DNA of 5,216 nucleotides from a bacterium. GTDB taxonomy: Bacteria > Fidelibacterota > UBA2242. Within the stretch, counting starts at the first letter, position 1. Each line of letters opens with the position of its first letter. The stretch covers positions 1-5,216 of the forward strand of contig JAHIOG010000336.1 in the NCBI GenBank assembly GCA_018895675.1, given 5' to 3'. Position numbers and translations under genes: made by a program. A model generated the notes under the pieces. The model saw only the letters and a program-made list of their open reading frames with translations. It was not told where the DNA came from and searched no databases. This document shows, one piece after another, positions 1 to 4,757 of this stretch.

Positions 1-4
1 GTAG

Positions 5-185
5 CTAATACACATATCGTTTCCAGTATAGTGAAGGTTCTCCAAAATTTATCAGAATCCCTACCTTTTTCTTTGTCGTTTTCAGGGCGTTAATAATTTG
101 CACTTCCTCGATTAAGGACTTTATTAACCTCTATCGTCCCGACAATTTTAAATACTTCATCTTTAAAAAGCAGTTCCGTCGTCAT
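5..185 (-). pseudogene. GxxExxY protein gene broken by an internal deletion
   Basis: Two separate pieces of a GxxExxY family protein can be read. The start at 185 gives MTTELLFKDEVFKIVG followed by TIEVNKVLNRG, which matches the family's N-terminal helix (an EVHKVLGPG-like stretch). In that frame a TAA stops translation after 31 residues. One frame over, from about 115 to 5, the text reads IEEVQIINALKTTKKKVG then ILINFGEPSLYWKRYVY and a stop, which is the characteristic C-terminal end (family form: NYLKAT..VGLLINFG). The family is usually about 120-130 residues, so roughly 60 central residues, including the GxxExxY motif itself, are missing, and the junction is out of frame. The start lies 18 bases after the upstream NTPase stop, so it was probably co-transcribed. 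The family's function is poorly known. The identification rests on recall of family motifs but is strong because both ends match in the right order. Confidence 0.8.
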
Positions 186-203
186 TATAATTTATCTTCA
201 TTT

Positions 204-713
204 TTAATTCCTATTCGTGTAATTGGTGTGCCGAAGGCATCCCTTTGGGATAATTCGTGGTTCATTTATCTTGAAATCTTTTATCAATTCGCTGACTAAT
301 TCATTCCGGATCGAAATATACACTTCCCGGTTTAATTTCAAAACCCGTTTAAGTAGTTCGTAAAACCCCTTTTGTTCAACTATTTCTAATGGACCAACTT
401 CGTCAATAAATATCGGTTCAGTTCCGTCTTTAATAATTTCTGCAATGATTCTATCGGCGGCAGTAAAAGCATGACCGGAAAAAGAAAATATCCCAAACCG
501 ATACATTTCATCCCAATCACCAGATATTGCATCGTTCTTCCGCGCGAAAGGTGTACTTTCACCAGTTGTTAACCGGACGAGATCATATCCATGAAAATTA
601 TTCTTATTAAAAACTTTCACGCAGATAAATCCGTCACCCCCTCTTTTTTCATACAGCGAACACATATAACTGGTTTTACCCTGGTTGACATTTCCCGTGA
701 TTATATTTACCAA
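204..713 (-). CDS. THEP1-like P-loop nucleoside-triphosphatase
   Basis: A 169-residue cytosolic P-loop NTPase. It opens directly with a Walker A loop, ITGNVNQGKTS (G7 to T14, GxxxxGKT), and has a Walker B with the family's extended signature, IFIDEVGPLE (residues 101-110, DExGxxE). This matches the THEP1/NTPase_1 family in layout and length (about 170-190 residues). Known members hydrolyse NTPs in vitro, but their cellular role is unclear. The start is TTG at 713, because no ATG precedes the P-loop. A purine-rich AGAGAAG lies just upstream and the gene begins 9 bases after the xdhC stop. That spacing argues for one operon and for a role beside XdhC in molybdenum-cofactor delivery, perhaps an ATP/GTP-dependent step. 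This role is inference from context only. Confidence 0.82.
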   Translation of the reverse strand: MVNIITGNVNQGKTSYMCSLYEKRGGDGFICVKVFNKNNFHGYDLVRLTTGESTPFARKNDAISGDWDEMYRFGIFSFSGHAFTAADRIIAEIIKDGTEPIFIDEVGPLEIVEQKGFYELLKRVLKLNREVYISIRNELVSELIKDFKINEPRIIPKGCLRHTNYTNRN

Positions 714-722
714 AATGCTTCT

Positions 723-1526
723 CTAATTTTTATTCCGCAGATACCCGCCGCTTTTGCCATACCTGACCGCCTGGATTTCAGCGACAATAGACAATGCGAT
801 TTCATCCGGTGAACCGCCGCCGATGTCCAGCCCAACAGGAATAAAGCACAGTTCCATGTTGGCGTTTTTCACTTCTGATTTCAGATCGTTGAGAATGATC
901 TTCTGCTTTCGCCGGGAAGAGACCATGCCGATATATTTAGGGCTCCAGTCGGATTTATAAATTCGTTTTAGTATCAAACTGTCATATTTATGTTTATATG
1001 TAGCGATAATAATATAGGAATTTTCAACTATGTCCTTGTCCGACAGCGCTGTTTCAAAACTGCTTAATATTTTTTCGTCAGCGCCGGATATTTTCTCAAG
1101 AACCTCCTTCCGGTCGTCAATCACGGTTACAAAATAATCGAATTTCTTCAGATGATAAACCAGGGCGCTGCCGATGTGTCCCGCTCCAAAGATGTAGATA
1201 TGGTTCTTCGGGGCAAAATATTCAAAAAACAGAGTCGCCTTGCCGCCGCAAAGCATCCCTGTCGGAGTGCCATCGCCTGCGGATTCGTTCATGGTGAACT
1301 CTTCAAGATAGTTATTTCCGGTCTTAAATATTTCCCAGGCTTTTTTTATCGCAAGTTTCTCAATAGTTCCGCCGCCGACTGTTCCCAAAATTGATCCGTC
1401 GGGATAGACCAGCATCTTGGCGCCGGAATCCGCCGGTCCCGAACCGGTTTTTTGTACAACCGTAACCAGAACGCCGGCGCCTTTTCCGCGATTGAGTTCC
1501 AAAATTTCGTTATAAAGATTTTTCAT
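723..1526 (-). CDS. xdhC: XdhC/CoxI family molybdenum-hydroxylase maturation protein
   Basis: A 267-residue protein with the full XdhC architecture. The N-terminal XdhC/CoxI domain (about residues 13-100) has the G-S-G-P..S-G-AKM segment, a GGG turn at 51-53 and MLCGG with Cys93. A Rossmann domain follows, with FGAGHIG at 113-119 and VIDDR at 135-139. The C-terminal part has YIGMVSSRRK (198-207) and the conserved VGLDIGGGSPDEIALSI end. In characterised members (Rhodobacter XdhC) the protein binds molybdenum cofactor, protects its sulfurated form and inserts it into xanthine dehydrogenase; CoxI-type relatives serve other Mo hydroxylases. The ATG at 1526 has a strong site (GGAGG, 7-base spacing). 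That site lies inside the preceding remnant frame, whose TGA overlaps the ATG. No hydroxylase subunits are in the window, so the client enzyme is unknown. A second, broken copy of its 5' end lies at 3073-3231. Confidence 0.93.
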   Translation of the reverse strand: MKNLYNEILELNRGKGAGVLVTVVQKTGSGPADSGAKMLVYPDGSILGTVGGGTIEKLAIKKAWEIFKTGNNYLEEFTMNESAGDGTPTGMLCGGKATLFFEYFAPKNHIYIFGAGHIGSALVYHLKKFDYFVTVIDDRKEVLEKISGADEKILSSFETALSDKDIVENSYIIIATYKHKYDSLILKRIYKSDWSPKYIGMVSSRRKQKIILNDLKSEVKNANMELCFIPVGLDIGGGSPDEIALSIVAEIQAVRYGKSGGYLRNKN

Positions 1527-1558
1527 CGATAATCCTCCCGAAAAAGGGTTGTAAATTC
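1437..1558. repeat. Direct repeat copy A: toxin-tail/xdhC-start junction
   Basis: This is the left copy of a dispersed direct repeat whose partner is at 3141-3263. The core at 1459-1558 aligns without gaps to 3164-3263, and I count 11 differences in 100 bases. The outer part (1437-1458) aligns with a one-base gap. It contains the first ~29 codons of intact xdhC, its ribosome binding site and the last residues of the overlapping upstream frame. Confidence 0.85.
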
Positions 1559-1753
1559 AATTCCTTCTAAATTCCGTCTGGGCGTAGCCTGCTCCATCTT
1601 CTCTAATGTGGAAAAAACGCCGATAATGACTTCATGGAGAGGGATAGTGGGAACGGCATTTACAAGTTGTTGAAGTATACTCATGATGTCATAATGTGAC
1701 TGTTTAAAAAGTAGAAACGGGAAAGCATTACTCGTTGCAAAGCCTTTTCGCAA
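1523..1753 (-). pseudogene. Remnant frame ending in a PIN-toxin-like tail, coupled to xdhC
   Basis: An open frame of up to 76 codons with only a TTG start at 1753 or an ATG at 1684 that has no visible ribosome binding site. Its last residues, EFTTLFREDYR, match the end of the PIN toxin at 3228 (EFVTLFLEDYR), and both stops overlap an xdhC start as ATGA. The rest of the PIN domain (catalytic acids) is absent, so this is not a working toxin. The stretch from the inner ATG (MSILQQLVNAVPTIPLHEV then IIGVFSTL) faintly resembles the N-terminus of DUF4213/DUF364 metal-chelation proteins, which I recall as a family but cannot verify here. The best reading is a chimera of two gene ends left by deletion or recombination. 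It may still matter because it holds the xdhC ribosome binding site and could couple translation. Confidence 0.6.
1534..1538 (-). promoter_or_regulatory. xdhC ribosome binding site
   Basis: A perfect GGAGG on the minus strand, 7 bases before the xdhC ATG, lies inside the codons for the final residues of the overlapping remnant frame. It fixes the xdhC start. The other repeat copy keeps a weaker GAGG at 3239-3242 with the same spacing. Confidence 0.75.
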
Positions 1754-1781
1754 TCAATTCGGACTCTCATATTCTTGTCAA
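1753..1781 (-). promoter_or_regulatory. Possible promoter ahead of the xdhC-NTPase unit
   Basis: A consensus -35 box TTGACA (1781-1776) is followed after 17 bases by a poor -10, ATTGAT (3 of 6 matches). It sits between the end of fic and the remnant frame and could give xdhC its own transcript. The weak -10 keeps confidence low. Confidence 0.22.
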
Positions 1782-1804
1782 TCTGTTCATATTAAATTTC
1801 TGTT

Positions 1805-2953
1805 CTAACTCTTGAAAATTTCCAGATACCTCCTAAATACAAATATCCGGTTGCGCTTATACCCGGTCATTTCTTGCAAAATATTCAAATTACAAAAATA
1901 GCGGATCAGCGTATTTGCCGTGGGCTGGGATACATTCAGCCATTCGCTTACTTCTGCAGCTGTGGTCAGTGGTTTGCAGTAGAGCCAATCCATCAGCGCG
2001 AGCCCTTTATGCGCCCGCCTGCCTAATTTGCGTACAATATCCTTGTCACATAAATCCTTGAGGGCAATGATTGATTGGAAGGTGAAAATGCTACTTTTTG
2101 CGGTTTTAATAACGCCCACCAAAAAGAACTTCAGCCATTGGCGCATGTCATTTTTTAAACGCACGCCCATCAGATTATCGTAATAAAGCGTCTTATTACG
2201 TTCAAAGAAGTCCGAGAGATATAATGCCGGTCTTTCCAGTATTTTATTACTCACCAGGTGTAGGGTAATCAACAAACGCCCGACACGACCGTTGCCGTCC
2301 AGAAAGGGGTGAATGGTTTCGAACTGGTAATGGGCAATGGCAATCCGCAGCAGTTCCGGGATTTTGATTTGATCATTATTCAGAAACTTTTCCAGATCGC
2401 TCATTAATTCAGGCACTTCATCTTGCTGCGGCGGAATAAAGACGGCATCCTGAATACTGGCGCCGCCTATCCAGTTTTGACTTTTACGGAATTCGCCGGG
2501 TTGGCGATGTTCACCTCTGACGCTGGCAAGCAATGTTTTATGGGTTTCACGAATCAGGCGGTTGGATAGAGGCAGTGTTTGCAAGCGCTCGATCGCGCTA
2601 TTCATGGCCTGAATATAATTTTGCACTTCCTGCCAATCATCCCTTTTTTCCGGCTGAATATCATTCTCCTTTAGAAATGCCTCTTCCATGTTGGTTTGCG
2701 TGCCTTCAATCCGGCTGGAAGTTACTGCTTCTTTGGCAATATGCATTCTTATAAAAAAATCAATGTCCGGAATCTGATAGGAAAAGGCGTTCAGCTCACC
2801 CAGATACCGCGACGCCTCCGCCAATAAGGTCTGTAAATCCGGATCATTAATCAGCCATTGCCTGTTGATGAATACGGGCGAAAAACTTTTATATTGATAC
2901 TGCCGGATCCATTGACCGGCTTTAAATTTCTCAATCTGAATCGCTTCCATCAT
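1805..2953 (-). CDS. Class II Fic family protein (AMP transferase-type) with C-terminal winged helix
   Basis: A 382-residue Fic protein. The catalytic loop is canonical, HPFLDGNGRVGR (His215 to Arg226), and a flap-like segment, NWIGGASIQDAVFIPP, lies at 160-175. Upstream it carries its own inhibitory helix motif, S79-S-R-I-E83-G (SxxxE(G/N)), which makes it a class II, self-inhibited Fic. In such proteins the glutamate blocks productive ATP binding until relieved. Family members usually transfer AMP from ATP to a hydroxyl of a target protein; the target here is unknown. Residues about 310-380 form a winged-helix-like region (AAEVSEWLNVSQPTANTLI reads as a helix-turn-helix), as in Shewanella-type Fic proteins of similar length. 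It may bind DNA, perhaps its own AT-rich upstream region. Two tandem ATG codons (2953, 2950) begin the gene and no clear ribosome binding site is visible. It appears full length. Confidence 0.93.
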   Translation of the reverse strand: MMEAIQIEKFKAGQWIRQYQYKSFSPVFINRQWLINDPDLQTLLAEASRYLGELNAFSYQIPDIDFFIRMHIAKEAVTSSRIEGTQTNMEEAFLKENDIQPEKRDDWQEVQNYIQAMNSAIERLQTLPLSNRLIRETHKTLLASVRGEHRQPGEFRKSQNWIGGASIQDAVFIPPQQDEVPELMSDLEKFLNNDQIKIPELLRIAIAHYQFETIHPFLDGNGRVGRLLITLHLVSNKILERPALYLSDFFERNKTLYYDNLMGVRLKNDMRQWLKFFLVGVIKTAKSSIFTFQSIIALKDLCDKDIVRKLGRRAHKGLALMDWLYCKPLTTAAEVSEWLNVSQPTANTLIRYFCNLNILQEMTGYKRNRIFVFRRYLEIFKS

Positions 2954-3018
2954 ATTTAAATATAAAATTTCTTATTTAAAGTTAACGCATCAAATTTAAA
3001 TATAACTTTTTTTAAATA
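2954..3018 (-). promoter_or_regulatory. AT-rich fic upstream region with iterated TTTAAATA octamers
   Basis: The bases before fic are almost pure A/T and contain TTTAAATA at 2955-2962, 2995-3002 and 3011-3018, and its inverse TATTTAAA at 2973-2980. The 12-mer ATTTAAATATAA occurs twice, exactly 40 bases apart (2954 and 2994). The first and inverse copies form an inverted repeat. It presumably contains the fic promoter, although I cannot place clean -35 and -10 boxes. The repeats could be operator sites for the Fic winged helix or another regulator. Low-complexity A/T sequence can create such matches by chance. Confidence 0.4.
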
Positions 3019-3029
3019 AAAGTGATTAT

Positions 3030-3155
3030 TCAAACATTGGGCAACTCGGCTGTCAGTTTATCCTGCTGACTTTCAAGATGTATCTTGGTTGGAACGCCTG
3101 ATGCATTGATGCTGTCCGCCGTATTTGATCGTACTTGTGATCCCGCAGCCGGTTT
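3030..3155 (-). pseudogene. Possible C-terminal remnant of an unidentified gene
   Basis: In the frame shifted from the xdhC fragment, an open stretch runs from just after a TAA to a TGA at 3030-3032. It ends with ...NASGVPTKIHLESQQDKL and TAELPNV. The composition looks protein-like, but there is no start codon and I do not recognise the family. It may be the tail of a gene that once stood ahead of fic and was joined to the xdhC head by recombination. A chance open frame of 41 codons is quite possible. Confidence 0.22.
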
Positions 3156-3231
3156 TTAGCACGACCGTGACCAGAACGCCGGCGCCTTTTCCGTGACTAA
3201 GTTCCAAAATTTCGTTATAAATATTTTTCAT
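3073..3231 (-). pseudogene. Truncated second copy of the xdhC 5' end
   Basis: The ATG at 3231 starts a frame of 52 codons. Its first 29 residues (MKNIYNEILELSHGKGAGVL then VTVVLKTGC) are almost those of intact XdhC, with L4I, N12S, R13H, Q25L and S29C changes. Similarity then stops, and unrelated residues run to a TGA at 3073-3075. The Rossmann and C-terminal domains are missing, so it cannot work as XdhC. The start overlaps the PIN toxin stop as ATGA and keeps a GAGG site 7 bases upstream, just as intact xdhC overlaps the remnant frame at 1523. It is best read as the left-over head of a duplicated or displaced xdhC. A one-base difference in the outer repeat shows that the edge has begun to drift. 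Confidence 0.85.
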
Positions 3232-3263
3232 CGATAATCCTCAAGGAAAAGGGTGACAAATTC
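3141..3263. repeat. Direct repeat copy B: toxin-tail/xdhC-start junction
   Basis: This is the right copy of the repeat at 1437-1558. The core 3164-3263 is about 89% identical by eye. It holds the end of the intact PIN toxin and the start of the broken xdhC copy. The two copies lie 1705 bases apart in the same orientation, with the Fic gene between them. Confidence 0.85.
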
Positions 3264-3641
3264 CTTTGGACTAAGTACCTGAATACCCTGAAATCCCGAA
3301 ACTGCCAGCAAATGCTTATCGCCACTGACAATCATGTTGCACTTTGCATTAACAGCGCATTCGAGGAATTTATCATCATCGGAATCGGCGCAAATATTAC
3401 AGATTTCGACCAACGTATCGATTAAAATTGCTCTCCGTTGAATCAAATTAAGAAAATTACTGATATCAATTCCCGGATATTTTTTTGCCAATACTAAACC
3501 AACGCGTTGATATTCTTCGAAAATTGCAGCTGATATTAAAAGTTCAATTTGTCGATTCCACCACAGTTCTAAAATTTCATGTGGCGGGCCGCCCAAAAAA
3601 ATGCCAGACATAAGCACATTGGTATCAATTACAATCTTCAA
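3228..3641 (-). CDS. PIN-domain toxin (COG1569-type, VapC-like ribonuclease)
   Basis: A 137-residue PIN-domain protein. The fold's metal-binding acids are in order: Asp6 in VIDTNVLMSG, Glu42/Glu43 in FEEY, the Asp86-Asp90 cluster in ADSDDDKF, and Asp108 in VSGDKHLL. The C-terminal LSPKEF is typical of the 'putative toxin component, PIN family' group. Such proteins are Mg2+-dependent ribonucleases that block translation by cutting RNA when freed from the antitoxin; the target here is unknown. Its ATG overlaps the antitoxin stop as ATGA (3638-3641), the usual coupling of such pairs. At the other end its stop overlaps the start of a broken xdhC copy, and its last residues (EFVTLFLEDYR) recur at the end of the remnant frame at 1523-1753. 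All catalytic residues are present, so it is probably functional. Confidence 0.9.
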   Translation of the reverse strand: MKIVIDTNVLMSGIFLGGPPHEILELWWNRQIELLISAAIFEEYQRVGLVLAKKYPGIDISNFLNLIQRRAILIDTLVEICNICADSDDDKFLECAVNAKCNMIVSGDKHLLAVSGFQGIQVLSPKEFVTLFLEDYR

Positions 3642-3901
3642 TGAGCGTTCCTGACTTCCGAAATTGCTTCCTCAATATCTGTCTGTTTTAAGCCATATTG
3701 CAAAGCTTGTTCTCTTGCCTGAAGAATTAATTTATCAAATTCGCTAATGGACGGCGATTCAATGGCTTTTAAAATAACTACATCGTCTTTACCTAACACG
3801 ACGAATTGCACCCCGGACTTCAACCCCAATTGTTTGCGGATTTTCTCTGGAATAACGACCTGTCCTTTAGATGACATTTTAGTTGTTGAGATTGTTTTCA
3901 T
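3638..3901 (-). CDS. AbrB/SpoVT-type antitoxin
   Basis: An 87-residue protein with an N-terminal SpoVT-AbrB swapped-hairpin DNA-binding domain (about residues 6-48). It shows the classic MSSKGQVVIPEKIRKQLGL, then KSGVQFVVLGKDDVVIL. The C-terminal half (IESPSISEFDKLILQAREQAL onward) is predicted helical and is the part expected to wrap and block the PIN toxin. It should dimerise, repress its own operon and neutralise the toxin translated from the overlapping downstream gene. The ATG at 3901 has an AAGGTG site (3906-3911) close upstream, and a good promoter and a perfect palindrome lie directly before it. The gene order, antitoxin first with a 4-base overlap, is standard for this type. Confidence 0.93.
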   Translation of the reverse strand: MKTISTTKMSSKGQVVIPEKIRKQLGLKSGVQFVVLGKDDVVILKAIESPSISEFDKLILQAREQALQYGLKQTDIEEAISEVRNAH

Positions 3902-3913
3902 ATTGCACCTTTC

Positions 3914-3929
3914 TTCTTACCAGTAAGAA
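3914..3929. promoter_or_regulatory. Perfect inverted repeat, likely antitoxin operator
   Basis: TTCTTAC-CA-GTAAGAA is a perfect 7+7 base inverted repeat with a 2-base centre. It touches the -10 box and ends 13 bases before the antitoxin start. Its position suits autorepression by the AbrB-type antitoxin, alone or with the toxin. Binding is inferred. Confidence 0.6.
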
Positions 3930-3956
3930 TATACGTCAGGATATTGACTCATGCAA
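3928..3956 (-). promoter_or_regulatory. Sigma70-like promoter of the antitoxin-toxin operon
   Basis: The -10 box TATATT (3933-3928, 5 of 6 matches) lies 17 bases from TTGCAT (3956-3951, 3 of 6 matches). The box overlaps the operator palindrome. No such site is visible before the toxin itself, so the pair is probably transcribed together. Confidence 0.5.
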
Positions 3957-3983
3957 TAATCTTATAACCGGAAATGGAACTCC

Positions 3984-4610
3984 CTATATAGTGATCAGCG
4001 AATTCACAATTTCACAAATAATAGCGATCAAAATAACTGCCGCCGGCTGCAAATAAGACAGTTTCCGGAAATTGAATTGCAAAGCCAAAACGGCGGGCTT
4101 ATTTAAATACGTTCCGATGATCAATCCGCTGACAGCGGTAGATAAAACCAGGAAACCGGCCAGCCTGGGTAGCGGCATCAGGTACAGCCCTTCAACAGGT
4201 TTAAAAATGAACTGCTGCGCCAACACTAAAATCACAATCCAACTCAAACTCATTACCGCCGCGCCGGCATAGTGCCTGTTCTCTTTATAAACCTTTGCAA
4301 AAGCGAAGACGACCAGGGATTCGAAAATGATGGATATCGCGGGATTAATAGCGGTCATAGCCGTTCTTAGAGGAACAAACAGGTCGGTGAGTTTTATCGC
4401 CGCGGCAATGAGCGCCGTATAAAATATTGTGCTCTGTTTTCCCGTTGTCTTAAAGGCGTTGAACATAAAATAAAACCCGATGGGAAACATGAACATCCCG
4501 GAAAAGCCGCAGGGCAGAAAATGAAGCAGGTAACCCAACGTGGCTTCTGTAATTCCCCACAAACCACCGTAAAACAGCACAATTCGTAATAACTTTTTGC
4601 TATCGTCCAT
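3984..4610 (-). CDS. Multi-pass inner-membrane protein of unknown function
   Basis: A 208-residue, strongly hydrophobic protein that I do not recognise. By eye it has about seven membrane segments: residues 8-30, 36-52, 60-78, 87-108, 114-136, 148-168 and 188-207. Acidic and other polar residues sit in or next to them (Glu22 and His30 in ITEATLGYLLH, Lys73/Asp76 in IKLTDLF, Asn89-Pro90 and Glu97 in NPAISIIFESL, Glu200 near the end). That pattern suggests a small-molecule channel or carrier, or the substrate-binding subunit of an ECF-type transporter, rather than a plain anchor. There is no signal peptide beyond the first segment. The ATG at 4610 has a strong AAGGAG (4623-4618). It stands alone, 147 bases after the Res-like gene and about 80 bases before the antitoxin gene, so no partner is certain. 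A link with xdhC before the toxin module arrived is possible but unproven. Confidence 0.78.
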   Translation of the reverse strand: MDDSKKLLRIVLFYGGLWGITEATLGYLLHFLPCGFSGMFMFPIGFYFMFNAFKTTGKQSTIFYTALIAAAIKLTDLFVPLRTAMTAINPAISIIFESLVVFAFAKVYKENRHYAGAAVMSLSWIVILVLAQQFIFKPVEGLYLMPLPRLAGFLVLSTAVSGLIIGTYLNKPAVLALQFNFRKLSYLQPAAVILIAIICEIVNSLITI

Positions 4611-4617
4611 TTTATTT

Positions 4618-4623
4618 CTCCTT
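4618..4623 (-). promoter_or_regulatory. Ribosome binding site of the membrane protein gene
   Basis: AAGGAG on the minus strand, 7 bases before the ATG at 4610. It decides the start of this gene. Confidence 0.7.
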
Positions 4624-4757
4624 AGTTATTAATTTTATACTTTTACATGTTTAGGCTATACTGCACAATTTAATGTTAAAAAAACTTTATAAAGTGTACA
4701 ATAACTCGAAATTAGTTACTTGCATCCGAGGGATATTGAACTTTGTGTATAACAATT

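Noticed and set aside
591..1394. Plus-strand open frames at 591-812, 754-960 and 1152-1394
   Set aside because: They lie wholly over the NTPase and xdhC genes, lack recognisable motifs and have no ribosome binding sites; they are shadow frames.
1754..1804. Terminator after fic
   Set aside because: No GC-rich hairpin with a T-run is visible.
2533..2754. Plus-strand frame inside fic
   Set aside because: It is antisense to the well-conserved Fic N-terminal region and shows no domain.
1570..3140. Insertion sequence or transposon carrying fic
   Set aside because: No transposase, terminal inverted repeats or clear target duplication are seen; the flanking repeats contain gene ends, which points to duplication or recombination.
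4072..4582. Frames at 4072-4272 (+) and 4394-4582 (-) inside the membrane protein gene
   Set aside because: They are out-of-frame readings of the 208-residue membrane protein, which has a strong ribosome binding site.
4673..4701. 12-base palindrome ACTTTATAAAGT with a T-run, and TTGTAC-17-TAACAT, as terminator or promoter
   Set aside because: The stem is too short and A/T-only for a convincing terminator, and the promoter boxes are poor. Apart from these, the 147-base gap shows nothing.
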